A stretch of DNA of 41,525 nt from assembly GCF_021278025.1 (NCBI RefSeq), contig NZ_JAIBHJ010000033.1:1-41525 (forward strand), read 5' to 3'. Source of the DNA: Motilimonas sp. E26 (GTDB lineage Bacteria > Pseudomonadota > Gammaproteobacteria > Enterobacterales > CBDFNC01). Position 1 is the stretch's first letter. Each line of letters starts with the position of its first letter. A model generated the notes under the pieces. That model ran no database searches. It saw only the letters and a program-made list of their open reading frames with translations, and was not told the DNA's origin. Position numbers and translations under genes: made by a program. This document shows, piece by piece, positions 7,134 to 15,950 of this stretch.

Positions 7134-9212
7134 TTAGTCTAGCTTTTTCCAAACGCCCCAAATATTAGAGGGGTCAGGCTGTACTCCCTTGGTCCACCAT
7201 CTGGCTTGAAATTTAAGCCCTGAATAGGTGACCACATCCCCAGCGTTATAGGCTTGGTTAGTCTGCCAAGCTAGTAGATCTGGCTCCGTTGGATCAACAC
7301 TGGTGTCGCAAGCAATTTGCTCCCAGAACCATGAGTTTGCTTTCGGGGCTTCCCACAAACCGGGATTATTTTTGGCTTGGTAACAACCGCCGTTATACGC
7401 CACGATATCACCATTTTTTACCACTGTTTTACCAAGCACAAACTCAGGCCAGTTAGGCTCTACAACCTTGGCTTTAATCACAACCTCAATGGTCGCTACA
7501 TTTGACTCTGCGCCATCATTATCCAACACCACATAAGTTAAGCGATCGCTTTCTTGGGCTAAATCCGTTGCCGTATATGTTAGTACCCCCTGTGCATTAA
7601 CAGCGACTGAGCCAAACTGAGGTTGCGCTTTAATGACGATGGAATCCTGTTGCAGGGTACCATCTGGGTCAACGTCATTATCGAGAGGAGTCAATTCTGT
7701 TGCCTCACCCGCGATTACCTCAACTTGATCATTGACAGCCAAAGGGGCTTGGTTATCAGCTAATACCGTTACTGTAACGATATCGTTAGCTTGATAGCCT
7801 TCGTTATCTTTCACTAGCAGTTGCACATCAAAGGTTTGACTCTGCTCCCTATCTGCTAATGCAGGAGCAATAAAGTGGGCTCTAGAGTCCTGAGCGTTTG
7901 TAATGGTTAAGCCACTTGCTGACCACTGATAACTAGCCAGCTCACCTAATCGATCAAAAGAGCCTGAGCCATTTAGATTAACGATCTTATGCTCTGTAAC
8001 AGTAATGCTTTCACCAGCATTTGCACTTGGCACGCTTGGATGCAGTGCATTGATCGCGATTTCGCCCTTGAGTAGCGCTGCAGAATTCTCACAGCGCTGC
8101 TCAAAGGTGGCTGAAAACTGCTCGGGTTGGCCTTTGCTCCACGCTAGCTGTAGCACCTCAAAGTTACCGATGCTTTTATTACAACCACGGCCGTCACCCG
8201 AAACACTCAAGCCAGCCACGCCAGCAGCCTGAAATGGAAAACGAGTGGCGTCCAAATAACGACCTGAAGTTAACTGCGCTTCATCAGCAGCAGCAAAATT
8301 TGCTGTCCAACTTTCACTACCTTGAATCGAAACAGAAACCCCGTTGTCGTAATTGTTACGTGCAGTCATCAGGCTATTGGCAGAATCATAGTTCCATACT
8401 TTGCCTTGACCAATATAGTCACCATTGCTACTGCGCATAGTAAAAAATGAACGAGGATCACTTTTACTAGCAACATGAAAGGTTTCAATTGTTGTCGCCG
8501 GTAAGCCCTGACTATCTGTTACCGATAACTTCAACGTGAGATCTTCACCGCCCAACGCAATATCGTTGGCAAAGGCTATCTGAGTTTGTGCTGCCGTTGG
8601 ATTTATAATACTAATAGTAGGACCACTCACGTATTCCCAGTAATAACTATCAATCGTGCTGGTGTTTGATTTAGAACGCGAGCCATCAAGTACTAAATCA
8701 CCGCCTTCAACCACTTGACCTGCATTTTTTTGAATCACAGCTAACGGCAACTGGTAGGGTATAAGCGCATCATTATTGATACGAATACTTCCCTCAAGTT
8801 TGTTATCTGTTGAATCACAGTACTGCACAAAATCCAGCGCTAAGCTGGGGGCCGAAGTATTTAAGTCCATTTCGTAAATATAAAATTCACCACTTATTTT
8901 GTTACAACCACGACCCGTTGCCCCTACAGCCATACCTGCATTAAAAGGCCCCTTAAAGGCATCACGCTCAGCATTAAGGTAAGCGCCGGGAGCTAAATTA
9001 CGATCATTAGGGGGTCTAAAAGTGAAGTTAAAACCACTCGGGTGAGAAATAGTAATTTTCCCAGCTTCAATCGAACTAGTAAATTCACCGTTTAACGTGT
9101 GTGATTGACCACCACCAATCCAATCACCCGGATCACTGTTTAGGGTTATCACTGAATTAGCGAATGTTAGGGGCGATAAAAACAACGTGGATAAAACGAG
9201 GACTTTTTTCAA
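7134..9212 (-). CDS. Secreted chitin-binding multidomain protein
   Basis: The product has 692 residues and a signal peptide MKKVLVLSTLFLSPLTFA. Domains in order: an unknown domain (about 20-150) with WIGGGQ and GRGCNKISGEFYIYE; a PKD-like Ig domain (about 155-250); a second copy of the unknown domain (about 255-390) with YIGQG and GRGCNKSIGNFEVLQ; another PKD-like domain (about 395-485); an Ig/cadherin-like segment with PLDNDVDPDG (about 490-585); and two C-terminal carbohydrate-binding modules. The last one, AYNAGDVVTYSGLKFQARWW, is a clear CBM5/12 chitin-binding module. The one before it (GDIVAYNGGCYQAKN) is a divergent relative. No catalytic domain is seen, so it is probably an adhesin-like or accessory chitin-binding protein. 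It has its own transcription unit. Confidence 0.8.
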   Translation of the reverse strand: MKKVLVLSTLFLSPLTFANSVITLNSDPGDWIGGGQSHTLNGEFTSSIEAGKITISHPSGFNFTFRPPNDRNLAPGAYLNAERDAFKGPFNAGMAVGATGRGCNKISGEFYIYEMDLNTSAPSLALDFVQYCDSTDNKLEGSIRINNDALIPYQLPLAVIQKNAGQVVEGGDLVLDGSRSKSNTSTIDSYYWEYVSGPTISIINPTAAQTQIAFANDIALGGEDLTLKLSVTDSQGLPATTIETFHVASKSDPRSFFTMRSSNGDYIGQGKVWNYDSANSLMTARNNYDNGVSVSIQGSESWTANFAAADEAQLTSGRYLDATRFPFQAAGVAGLSVSGDGRGCNKSIGNFEVLQLAWSKGQPEQFSATFEQRCENSAALLKGEIAINALHPSVPSANAGESITVTEHKIVNLNGSGSFDRLGELASYQWSASGLTITNAQDSRAHFIAPALADREQSQTFDVQLLVKDNEGYQANDIVTVTVLADNQAPLAVNDQVEVIAGEATELTPLDNDVDPDGTLQQDSIVIKAQPQFGSVAVNAQGVLTYTATDLAQESDRLTYVVLDNDGAESNVATIEVVIKAKVVEPNWPEFVLGKTVVKNGDIVAYNGGCYQAKNNPGLWEAPKANSWFWEQIACDTSVDPTEPDLLAWQTNQAYNAGDVVTYSGLKFQARWWTKGVQPDPSNIWGVWKKLD

Positions 9213-9356
9213 ACCAAAACCTTTTTATTAATAAAGAAATGGATGAGTATATGAAGCCAAACTCCAATCATCAACTAAATATAAAGAAAACGTGATGCAG
9301 CATTATCCCACTAGGCCGGCTCAACTATGAGCGTGATAACCCCCCCTAAAACTACA

Positions 9357-9815
9357 TCAATTATCTTTCAACCGATTATCATCTAGCCAACGCATCATTT
9401 TTTCACTGGTTGCCAGCAGTTGATCTAACTCTTGGTCTTGCCAATCGGCAAAGCAAGCACTGATGTCAGGTTGTAGCTTTTGCATGATCTCACCGCACAA
9501 ATTCAATCCTTGCTTAGTAATAGTTAAATGACGTTTACGCTTATCTTGCGCATCAACCTCGGCATGGAGAGCCGATTTATCAAGCAAACTGGCGACCAGC
9601 TTGGTAATGCCAGGCTGATTCATTTCCATCACATTCGCTAATTCAGAAATGGTCCAGCTGCGCGTTGGCTGATGGCTGAAATGACTCAATAGTGAAAATT
9701 CTGACGGATTAATGCTGAAATTCTTAAACAGCTGATGAGTACGCGTGGTCATTAACTGCTGAATAATCCCTAGCTGTATTATGATCCGCTGCTGCTTTTG
9801 CTCTGTTAAATTCAT
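9357..9815 (-). CDS. MarR-family transcriptional regulator
   Basis: The product has 152 residues. The winged helix lies at about residues 45-105: SEFSLLSHFSH, then WTISELANVMEMNQPGITKL (recognition helix), then DAQDKRKRHLTITKQG in the wing. I place the start at 9815 (MNLTEQKQQR), because GGGAGGAAGC stands directly before it; the frame continues open upstream to 9845 without an RBS. It is divergent from a flavin oxidoreductase gene. Two perfect 12-bp palindromes in the gap are the likely operators, so it probably represses itself and its neighbour, and is released by a ligand or by oxidation. Confidence 0.88.
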   Translation of the reverse strand: MNLTEQKQQRIIIQLGIIQQLMTTRTHQLFKNFSINPSEFSLLSHFSHQPTRSWTISELANVMEMNQPGITKLVASLLDKSALHAEVDAQDKRKRHLTITKQGLNLCGEIMQKLQPDISACFADWQDQELDQLLATSEKMMRWLDDNRLKDN

Positions 9816-9843
9816 GCTTCCTCCCGCACAAGCATTGACAAAC

Positions 9844-9877
9844 ATTCCAAGGAATACTAATTTAAATTCCTAGGAAT
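9844..9877. promoter_or_regulatory. Twin palindromic operators, probably for the MarR regulator
   Basis: ATTCCAAGGAAT (9844-9855) and ATTCCTAGGAAT (9866-9877) are perfect 12-bp palindromes of form ATTCCWWGGAAT. Their centres are 22 bp apart, about two helical turns, so dimers would bind the same DNA face. They sit between the divergent starts at 9815 and 9912, and the second lies about 35 bp before the oxidoreductase start. Confidence 0.8.
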
Positions 9878-9911
9878 GTAAATATTCGAAAAGTTGCTTA
9901 GGAGTATTACT

Positions 9912-11075
9912 ATGGATCGTCGAGGTTTTATCAAAATGATTGGAGTGGGCGCCGCTGCTACCACCTTTAGCAGCACGCTACTGGGTTGCTCTGACGGCAG
10001 CGCCGCAGTCGATTTTGGCTGGAATGGGCCAGCAGCCGATGAAAAAGATATTCGCTTAAAGGTATTGGCTTACGCCATTCTTTGCCCTAATCCACATAAT
10101 AAACAGCCTTGGCTGATTAAATTACACAGCCCTAACAGCTTTGATTTGTTTGTTGATCAGGCGCGCTTATTACCAGAAACCGACCCTTATGCACGGCAAA
10201 TTCACATTGGCCAAGGCACTTTTTTAGAAACCTTAAGTATCGCCGCTACCGCTTATGGTTATCAGGCCGATATCGACTACTTCCCAGATGGCGAGTACAG
10301 CAACCTGGTCATTGAAGATCTTCCAGTCGCTCGGATCACGTTGCTAGAGCAAAATGACATGGCAACTGATCCCCTGTTTTCTCACCTGCTTACTCGCCAG
10401 TCGAACAAGCGTGAGTACGACAATAGCTTGCTGACACCAAAACAAAAGGCGCAACTTACGCTGTGGGCAAATAGCAGCAGCGGTCAATTAACCCTAGTAG
10501 ATGGCAAAGAGCAGCAAACTTATATGCAACAAATGCTGACCGAAGCGATGCAGATTGAAGTAGGCAATAAAGCAAGAGACATGGAAACCATTAAGATGTT
10601 TCGCTTTAACGATGCCGAAGTGACCAAATACCGCGATGGCTTTGGCCTCGCCCACTCTGGCGTCACTGGAATCAAAAAATTCGTCGCGGAAACCTTTATT
10701 CTTGATCGCGCGAGCACCGAAAAGGATCCGAGTGATTTTGGCAAACAAAGTGTCGAAGTAGCTCGCTCGGCCAGCCAATCCACCAGCACCTTTGCTTGGC
10801 TAACCACCAAAACCAACAGTCGCCTTGATCAAGTTAAAATTGGCCGCGATTACTGCCGCCTTAATTTAACCACCACCGCGATGGGGTTAGCGCAGCATCC
10901 TATGAGCCAAGTGCTGCAAGAATACCCCGACATGCTGCCGCTGCAACAAGCATTTAAGCAACACTTTAATATTGCCGAATCAGACACGGTGCAAATGCTG
11001 GTGCGTTTAGGTAAAGCCGCTGCCACGGCGCATACGCCAAGACGTTTAGTCAAAGACCTTATCTTAACGGCATAA
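9912..11075 (+). CDS. Tat-exported Acg-type (nitroreductase-fold) flavin oxidoreductase, lipoprotein
   Basis: The product has 387 residues. Start 9912 is chosen because AGGAG lies 8 bp before the ATG; the frame is open a few codons further up without an RBS. The N-terminus has a twin-arginine motif, MDRRGFIKMIG, followed by a hydrophobic stretch and a lipobox-like LLGC at about residue 24, so it is probably exported folded with its cofactor and lipid-anchored. The body has NPHNKQPWLI near residue 65, then QARLLPETDPYARQIHIGQG and LLTRQSNKREYD. These are typical of the Acg family of FMN-binding, nitroreductase-related proteins, whose substrates are poorly known. It is probably repressed by the divergent MarR regulator through the palindromes at 9844-9877. 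Confidence 0.85.
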   Translation: MDRRGFIKMIGVGAAATTFSSTLLGCSDGSAAVDFGWNGPAADEKDIRLKVLAYAILCPNPHNKQPWLIKLHSPNSFDLFVDQARLLPETDPYARQIHIGQGTFLETLSIAATAYGYQADIDYFPDGEYSNLVIEDLPVARITLLEQNDMATDPLFSHLLTRQSNKREYDNSLLTPKQKAQLTLWANSSSGQLTLVDGKEQQTYMQQMLTEAMQIEVGNKARDMETIKMFRFNDAEVTKYRDGFGLAHSGVTGIKKFVAETFILDRASTEKDPSDFGKQSVEVARSASQSTSTFAWLTTKTNSRLDQVKIGRDYCRLNLTTTAMGLAQHPMSQVLQEYPDMLPLQQAFKQHFNIAESDTVQMLVRLGKAAATAHTPRRLVKDLILTA

Positions 11076-11099
11076 ACAACATTAACTAACCTCAGTTTT

Positions 11100-11368
11100 G
11101 CTTATACCCAAGACACCTCAAGATGCGGGATTCAGAGCCGCTCATTATGTTCAGTTTGAGGCAAAAAGCTGAAGGAATGGTCAGCCCTTTCAATGCTTTT
11201 TAACGAAAAAATGAACATAATGAGCGACTCCCAAAGGGCGAGTTTTGTAGGCTGTTATGCTTTGTTGCTGATTTTTAACGTAGAATAACTATGTCTCAAA
11301 TCAGCGTCGCGCCTAACAGCCTACAAATTCTCGCTGAACAAGCATCTTGAGGTAACTTGGGTATAAGC
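11100..11368. mobile_element. MITE-like element of nested inverted repeats
   Basis: The ends are inverted repeats of 27 bp: GCTTATACCCAAG followed by ACACCTCAAGATGC on the left (11100-11126) and its near-complement at 11342-11368, with two mismatches. Inside are two more inverted pairs: 11135-11153 with 11212-11230 (19 bp, one mismatch) and about 11243-11259 with 11312-11328 around TGTAGGCTGTTA. No coding frame is present and no target-site duplication is evident. Similar TATACCCAAG...CAAGATGC ends are known to me from small repeats in Vibrio-type genomes. Confidence 0.85.
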
Positions 11369-11391
11369 CAATTACGGTCGGAGAGAGTATA

Positions 11392-11430
11392 TTTACTGCA
11401 AAATTTCGTTTTCAGGGATGAAAACGCAAA
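11392..11430. repeat. REP-like intergenic hairpin repeat (copy a)
   Basis: CGTTTTCA-GGGA-TGAAAACG forms a hairpin at 11407-11426, within a 39-bp sequence that recurs with two changes at 21739-21777. A related, longer perfect hairpin is at 15876-15903. All three are intergenic. Confidence 0.7.
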
Positions 11431-11458
11431 AAGTATAGGGGTATATCTGCTCCTTCCC

Positions 11459-11490
11459 TTGACTCTCCCCTATAGGGGAGGCTTTATGAT
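11459..11490 (+). promoter_or_regulatory. MerR-type promoter with operator in a 20-bp spacer
   Basis: TTGACT (-35, 11459-11464) and TATGAT (-10, 11485-11490) are separated by 20 bp instead of 17. The spacer holds the perfect palindrome CTCCCCTATAGGGGAG (11465-11480). An over-long spacer containing a dyad is the hallmark of promoters twisted into activity by MerR-family activators. It lies 36 bp before the dehydrogenase start, and a MerR-family gene lies convergent at the other end of that gene. Confidence 0.88.
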
Positions 11491-11525
11491 GGCATCTCTA
11501 GTCAATCATAGAGAACAATTAAAGC

Positions 11526-12302
11526 ATGAAGACAGCATTTATTAGCGGCGCCACATCAGGGATCGGATTAGCCTTTGCTAAACAACTTTCGCAACAAGGT
11601 TACGCCTTAATTTTACATGGCCGAAACCAAGCGATGTTACAGCAACTGCAACAAGATTTACCTCATGTTAGGTTCACCATCACAGCTGACTTATCTAAGA
11701 CTGAGCAGTTAAATGAAACCATTATGCGGCTGGAACAATTTAACGCGCCCATCGCCGTTGCCATCAACAATGCCGGTTTTGGCTTATTTGGTAAGCATCT
11801 TGAACAGAATGAAGCCGAGATCGATGCCATGCTAGCACTGAACATTGCCGCAACAACCAAATTGAGCAGCTACTTTGCGCAAAAAATGGCCTGCCAAGGT
11901 GGTGGGCATATGCTGAATGTTGCTTCTACAGCCGCCTATCAACCTCAGCCCTACTTTGCCGCTTACGCCGCTAGCAAGGCCTACTTAAGCAGCTTTACCG
12001 AAGCGCTGGCGATGGAAATGAAAGACAAGAATGTGACTATCAGCTGCCTTTCTCCTGGGCGCACTGCCACCCGATTTTTCACCTTTAATGGCCAAGATGA
12101 TACCAAAAATGGTCAAGGCACCTTCGCCGAAAAACACCGAGCTACCCCCGAAAAAGTCGCTCAACTTGGTCTCAAGGCCTTATTTAAAGGGAAGATGCGT
12201 GAAATCCCATTTTGTGAGAATAAGTTTTACGTATTCCTTAACCGCTTGTTAGCAAGAAATACCATACTCAAGATCTATCAAAATGCGATGGAAAAAGCCT
12301 AA
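11526..12302 (+). CDS. Short-chain dehydrogenase/reductase (DltE-like)
   Basis: The product has 258 residues. The nucleotide-binding motif GATSGIG is at residues 8-14, NNAG at about 83-86, the catalytic Ser in NVASTAAY at about 138, and the catalytic YAASK at about 150-154. This is the classical SDR layout. The sequence is closest in feel to the DltE/YdfG-like group acting on unknown carbonyl or alcohol substrates with NADP(H). It is a single gene behind a MerR-type promoter and overlaps the convergent MerR gene by 4 bp at their 3' ends. It is probably switched on by that regulator in response to a small molecule or stress. The ATG has only a weak RBS (AATTAAAG). Confidence 0.88.
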   Translation: MKTAFISGATSGIGLAFAKQLSQQGYALILHGRNQAMLQQLQQDLPHVRFTITADLSKTEQLNETIMRLEQFNAPIAVAINNAGFGLFGKHLEQNEAEIDAMLALNIAATTKLSSYFAQKMACQGGGHMLNVASTAAYQPQPYFAAYAASKAYLSSFTEALAMEMKDKNVTISCLSPGRTATRFFTFNGQDDTKNGQGTFAEKHRATPEKVAQLGLKALFKGKMREIPFCENKFYVFLNRLLARNTILKIYQNAMEKA

Positions 12303-12685
12303 GACGTCGGTTTTGCCAATGAAGTTAGCAAGCAAGCGTTGTAACGCGCAACGCTTTGCTCGAGCTCAGACAAGCCGTCGAGCTTTTGCAATATTGCCGT
12401 TTGTTGCTGTTGCAATAGTACGCGCTTGCTGTCGATTGCTTGACGTAATAAGTCCATCGGCACCAAACCCTGCTGGGTTTTCGCTGAGGCAATCTGCTTT
12501 AATTCTTCAAGGGTGAAGCCTAAACTTTTCGCCAGTTTTATCATCGCCAACACATCGACAAAACTGGCATCATAAACTCGATATTTGCCTTGTCGCAGCG
12601 GCGATCTAATTAAGCCAATGACTTCATAATGTCGAATAGCTTTAATACTCACCCCTGATAACTTAGCTAGCTCACCAATATACAT
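12299..12685 (-). CDS. MerR-family transcriptional regulator
   Basis: The product has 128 residues when started at MYIGELAKLSGVSIKAIRHY, the canonical MerR N-terminus, with AAGGAG upstream. The frame also allows a GTG nine codons further up. The winged HTH is at residues 1-70 (GLIRSPLRQGKYRVYDAS in the wing), then a dimerisation coiled coil (about 78-118, rich in Q and L). The C-terminal effector part is very short. One Cys (NACLLTS) is near the end, and no pair typical of metal sensors is seen, so an organic or redox signal is more likely. It converges on the dehydrogenase gene and probably acts at the 11459-11490 promoter. Confidence 0.88.
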   Translation of the reverse strand: MYIGELAKLSGVSIKAIRHYEVIGLIRSPLRQGKYRVYDASFVDVLAMIKLAKSLGFTLEELKQIASAKTQQGLVPMDLLRQAIDSKRVLLQQQQTAILQKLDGLSELEQSVARYNACLLTSLAKPTS

Positions 12686-13101
12686 AACTGCATTGCTCTC
12701 CTTAATGGCCACGCTTTAATTGCCGCCGACCCAGTATTATTTAATTGATGGCGGTGACATGCCTAAATATCAACCTTTAATCGTGATCACTGGCTCGAAT
12801 AAATGACATTGTTCAGGCCGCTTGCGATAGATCACATATCTGTAACAAAAGTGCTGATGCGATACCGTAACAAAACCCACATAAATGGCATAAAATCATG
12901 AATTTAAACAGTTTTAAATACTAGGCCTGAATAGGCTATATACCCTCCCAAGACGGTTACGGGTTTTCCCTTATATCGGTCGCAAGCGGCTTCTTATAGT
13001 TTCTATTACAGACGCACTCACCTTAAAAATAATAACTCGGGTGCGATTAGGAATAGATATAAAACTAACTATCGTCGCCCTCTATTTAGCAAGGTGGAAA
13101 T
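12686..13101. other. 416-bp intergenic region, promoters of merR-like gene and sdaC
   Basis: No gene is seen. It must hold the divergent promoters of the MerR-family gene and the serine transporter. GATAGATCACAT at about 12825-12837 looks like half of a CRP site but lacks a good partner half. AGGTGGAA precedes the sdaC ATG as its RBS. The long 5' leader (over 200 bp beyond any AT-rich promoter candidate) has short inverted repeats, but no riboswitch class is recognised. Confidence 0.5.
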
Positions 13102-14430
13102 ATGAATCAGAAAACCATGGCAAGTGCGCACACAACCGCGCCGATTAACACGCCCACAAGCTCTGAGAGTAATGCATCTAATGCCACAACTAAACTTTCA
13201 GTAAACAGTTGGAACAAGGTTGATACCACTTGGGTACTCAGCTTATTTGGTACCGCCGTTGGTGCGGGGATTTTATTTTTACCCATTAACGCGGGCTTAG
13301 GTGGATTCTGGCCACTACTCGCAATGGCGGTGTTAGTTGGCCCAATGACTTACTTTGCACACCGCAACCTATCTCGATTTGTCCTTTCGTCAAGCAATCC
13401 TAAAGCCGATATCACTGACGTGGTAGAAGAGCATTTTGGCACTGGCGCCGGCAAACTTATCACCTTGCTGTATTTCTTTGCTATCTACCCCATCGTATTG
13501 ATTTACGGCGTGGGGATCACCAACACCGTGGATAGCTTTATGGTTAACCAACTCGGTATCGAGTCATTACCACGCTGGTTACTCTCGATTACTCTGATTT
13601 TAGGCATGATGTCGGTGATGATGGCTGGCGAAAAGCTGATGTTAAAAATCACTCAGTTTTTGGTTTACCCACTGGTTGCGATCCTTGCTGGTATGTCACT
13701 CTTTCTTATCCCTGATTGGAACTTCGCAGCAATTAGCCAAGCGCCAAGCGTAATGGATTTCACCACAACCCTATGGTTAACCATTCCTGTATTAGTATTC
13801 GCATTTAACCATTCTCCAGCTGTTAGCAGCTTTGCGCGCAAACAACGTGAGCAATATGGCGATGCAGCTGTCGCTAAATCAGATGCCATTTTAAAACGTA
13901 CTTCTGCCATGTTATTGGGCTTTGTTATGTTCTTCGTATTTTCAGTGGTACTAAGCCTTAGCCCTGAAATGTTAGTTGAAGCCAAAGCCGCAAACCTGCC
14001 AGTGCTATCTTATCTTGCTAACGTACACGGCAGTCCAATCATTGCTTACTTTGGTCCGGTTGTGGCGTTTGTTGCTATCGTTTCATCGTTCTTTGGCCAC
14101 TACTTAGGTGCCCGTGAAGGCATGAATGGCATCATCATCAAACAAGCTAAAGCCATGGGTAAAACTGTGGACAAGAAAAAAGTAAACCTATTCACCATCG
14201 GCTTTATGATCATCACCCTGTGGATTGTGGCCGTCATTAACCCAAGTGTACTAGGCATGATAGAAGATTTAGGCGGCCCAATTATCGCCACTATCCTATT
14301 CTTAATGCCTATGTATGCAATTAAACGAGTACCTGCAATGGCGAAATACCAAGGCACAATCGCTAATGTATTTATCACCACTATGGGTCTAGTGGCTATT
14401 TCAGCAATTGTTTTTAAACTTCTTGCTTAA
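13102..14430 (+). CDS. sdaC: Serine transporter, HAAAP family
   Basis: The product has 442 residues with about 11 membrane helices after a 35-residue polar, Ser/Thr/Asn-rich N-terminal tail that is longer than in E. coli SdaC. Helix 1 carries the family motif [16 protein letters not shown], where the main chain breaks and binds the amino acid; [15 protein letters not shown] in the middle is also typical of the serine/threonine group. It probably imports L-serine with protons. It lies 59 bp upstream of the L-serine ammonia-lyase gene on the same strand, the sdaC-sdaB/A arrangement known from enterics, so uptake and deamination are likely co-transcribed. Confidence 0.9.
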   Translation: MNQKTMASAHTTAPINTPTSSESNASNATTKLSVNSWNKVDTTWVLSLFGTAVGAGILFLPINAGLGGFWPLLAMAVLVGPMTYFAHRNLSRFVLSSSNPKADITDVVEEHFGTGAGKLITLLYFFAIYPIVLIYGVGITNTVDSFMVNQLGIESLPRWLLSITLILGMMSVMMAGEKLMLKITQFLVYPLVAILAGMSLFLIPDWNFAAISQAPSVMDFTTTLWLTIPVLVFAFNHSPAVSSFARKQREQYGDAAVAKSDAILKRTSAMLLGFVMFFVFSVVLSLSPEMLVEAKAANLPVLSYLANVHGSPIIAYFGPVVAFVAIVSSFFGHYLGAREGMNGIIIKQAKAMGKTVDKKKVNLFTIGFMIITLWIVAVINPSVLGMIEDLGGPIIATILFLMPMYAIKRVPAMAKYQGTIANVFITTMGLVAISAIVFKLLA

Positions 14431-14489
14431 TAAATAGTCCAATAGCATAAGGGTCGATAAATCGGCCCAAATTAGTAAAGGAACGCATT

Positions 14490-15857
14490 ATGTATAGCGC
14501 ATTCGATATCTTTAAAATTGGCATTGGCCCATCCAGTTCACACACAGTCGGCCCGATGAAAGCCGCCAAACAGTTTGTGGATGATTTAATCGCAAAAGAA
14601 ATAATCAAAGATATCACCGCCATCACCGTTGACGTACACGGGTCGTTAGCCCTAACAGGTAAAGGCCATAATACCGATACAGCCATTATTTTAGGTCTTG
14701 GCGGATTTAGCCCAGATAATGTTGACTTAGATACCATTCCTGATTTTCTTGAGCGCGTCGCAACCACAGAACAGCTACCAATTGGCTTACACTGTCACAC
14801 AGTGAGCTTTAAAAATGACGCACTAAGCTTTATTAGCCAAGCTTTACCTTTACATGAAAACGGCATGAAAATTCATGCTTTTAAAGGTGATGAGCTCGCT
14901 TATAGCAAAACCTATTACTCTGTTGGCGGTGGCTTTATTGTCGATGAAGAGAGTTTCGGTAAAGATTTAATCAGTGATGTGACTGTTCCTTATCCATTTG
15001 ATTCTGCGGCACAACTGATCGATCAATGTGTGCAACATGGCTTAAGCATCAGTACTTTAATGATGCGTAACGAACAGCACTTACGTGATCGTGAAAGTAT
15101 CGTAACGGCTTTTGGTAAAATCTGGCTAACGATGAAAGAAGGTATCGATCGCGGCTGTCGCACCGAAGGCGTCCTTGCAGGTCCATTGCGCGTGCCACGC
15201 CGTGCACCAGCTCTATTTCGTATGCTGTCAACCTCGGGCAATCACAATGTTGACCCGATGATTATTATCGATTGGGTAAATATGTTTGCCTTAGCTGTGA
15301 GCGAAGAAAACGCCGCAGGTGGACGTGTTGTAACCGCGCCAACTAATGGTGCAGCAGGCATTATTCCTGCAGTATTGTCTTACTACGACAAATTTATTGA
15401 ACCCGTTGGCACCGAGCAATATACACGCTTTTTCTTAGCTTGCGCGGCAGTGGGTATTTTATATAAGCGTAACGCATCTATTTCAGGGGCAGAAGTAGGC
15501 TGCCAAGGCGAAGTGGGAGTGTCCTGCTCAATGGCTGCCGCGGGGCTAACAGAGCTCATGGGTGGCAGCCCCATGCAAGTGGCTGCTGCAGCTGAAATCG
15601 CTATGGAGCATCACTTGGGATTAACTTGCGATCCTGTTGCTGGCCAAGTACAAGTACCTTGTATTGAACGTAATGCCATTTCATCAATGAAAGCAGTTAA
15701 CGCATCTCGGATGGCGCTACGCAGAAATTCAGAAGCTCGCGTATCGTTAGACAAAGTCATTGAGACTATGTACGAAACAGGTAAAGACATGAACGCAAAA
15801 TATCGCGAAACATCCCAAGGCGGATTAGCAATAAAAATTGCGTTTACTTGCACTTAA
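14490..15857 (+). CDS. sdaA: L-serine ammonia-lyase, iron-sulfur dependent, single chain
   Basis: The product has 455 residues and converts L-serine to pyruvate and ammonia in the cytoplasm. It opens with [19 protein letters not shown], the beta domain start, and carries the alpha domain downstream. The three cluster cysteines are visible: GCQGEVG, then TCDPVAG 42 residues later, then VQVPC 11 residues after that, the same spacing as in E. coli SdaA. The C-terminus has [11 protein letters not shown]. It is full length for the fused type. Either sdaA or sdaB would be an acceptable name. It is preceded by AAAGGAACGC and follows sdaC in a probable operon. Confidence 0.93.
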   Translation: MYSAFDIFKIGIGPSSSHTVGPMKAAKQFVDDLIAKEIIKDITAITVDVHGSLALTGKGHNTDTAIILGLGGFSPDNVDLDTIPDFLERVATTEQLPIGLHCHTVSFKNDALSFISQALPLHENGMKIHAFKGDELAYSKTYYSVGGGFIVDEESFGKDLISDVTVPYPFDSAAQLIDQCVQHGLSISTLMMRNEQHLRDRESIVTAFGKIWLTMKEGIDRGCRTEGVLAGPLRVPRRAPALFRMLSTSGNHNVDPMIIIDWVNMFALAVSEENAAGGRVVTAPTNGAAGIIPAVLSYYDKFIEPVGTEQYTRFFLACAAVGILYKRNASISGAEVGCQGEVGVSCSMAAAGLTELMGGSPMQVAAAAEIAMEHHLGLTCDPVAGQVQVPCIERNAISSMKAVNASRMALRRNSEARVSLDKVIETMYETGKDMNAKYRETSQGGLAIKIAFTCT

Positions 15858-15875
15858 ATCATTCATGAGCATGTA

Positions 15876-15903
15876 TTTGCGTTTTCAGTAATGAAAACGC
15901 AAA
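15876..15903. terminator. Perfect 12-bp-arm hairpin between convergent genes (REP-like, copy c)
   Basis: TTTGCGTTTTCA, loop GTAA, then TGAAAACGCAAA. The A/T-rich outer arms give a T-run on either strand, so it could end transcription of both sdaA and the convergent kinase gene. Its core (CGTTTTCA...TGAAAACG) matches the repeats at 11392 and 21739, so it is also a member of that repeat family. Confidence 0.7.
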
Positions 15904-15950
15904 TTCTATTACTGCCAAACTGAGCTGAATGGCCAACGTGCATCACTTAA

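Noticed and set aside
10494-10816. Two overlapping minus-strand frames inside the Acg-type gene
   Set aside because: They are shadows of the plus-strand gene, which has a clear start, Tat signal and family motifs.
12825-12840. CRP site upstream of sdaC
   Set aside because: Only one half (ATCACA) fits; the other half is at the wrong spacing and poorly matched.
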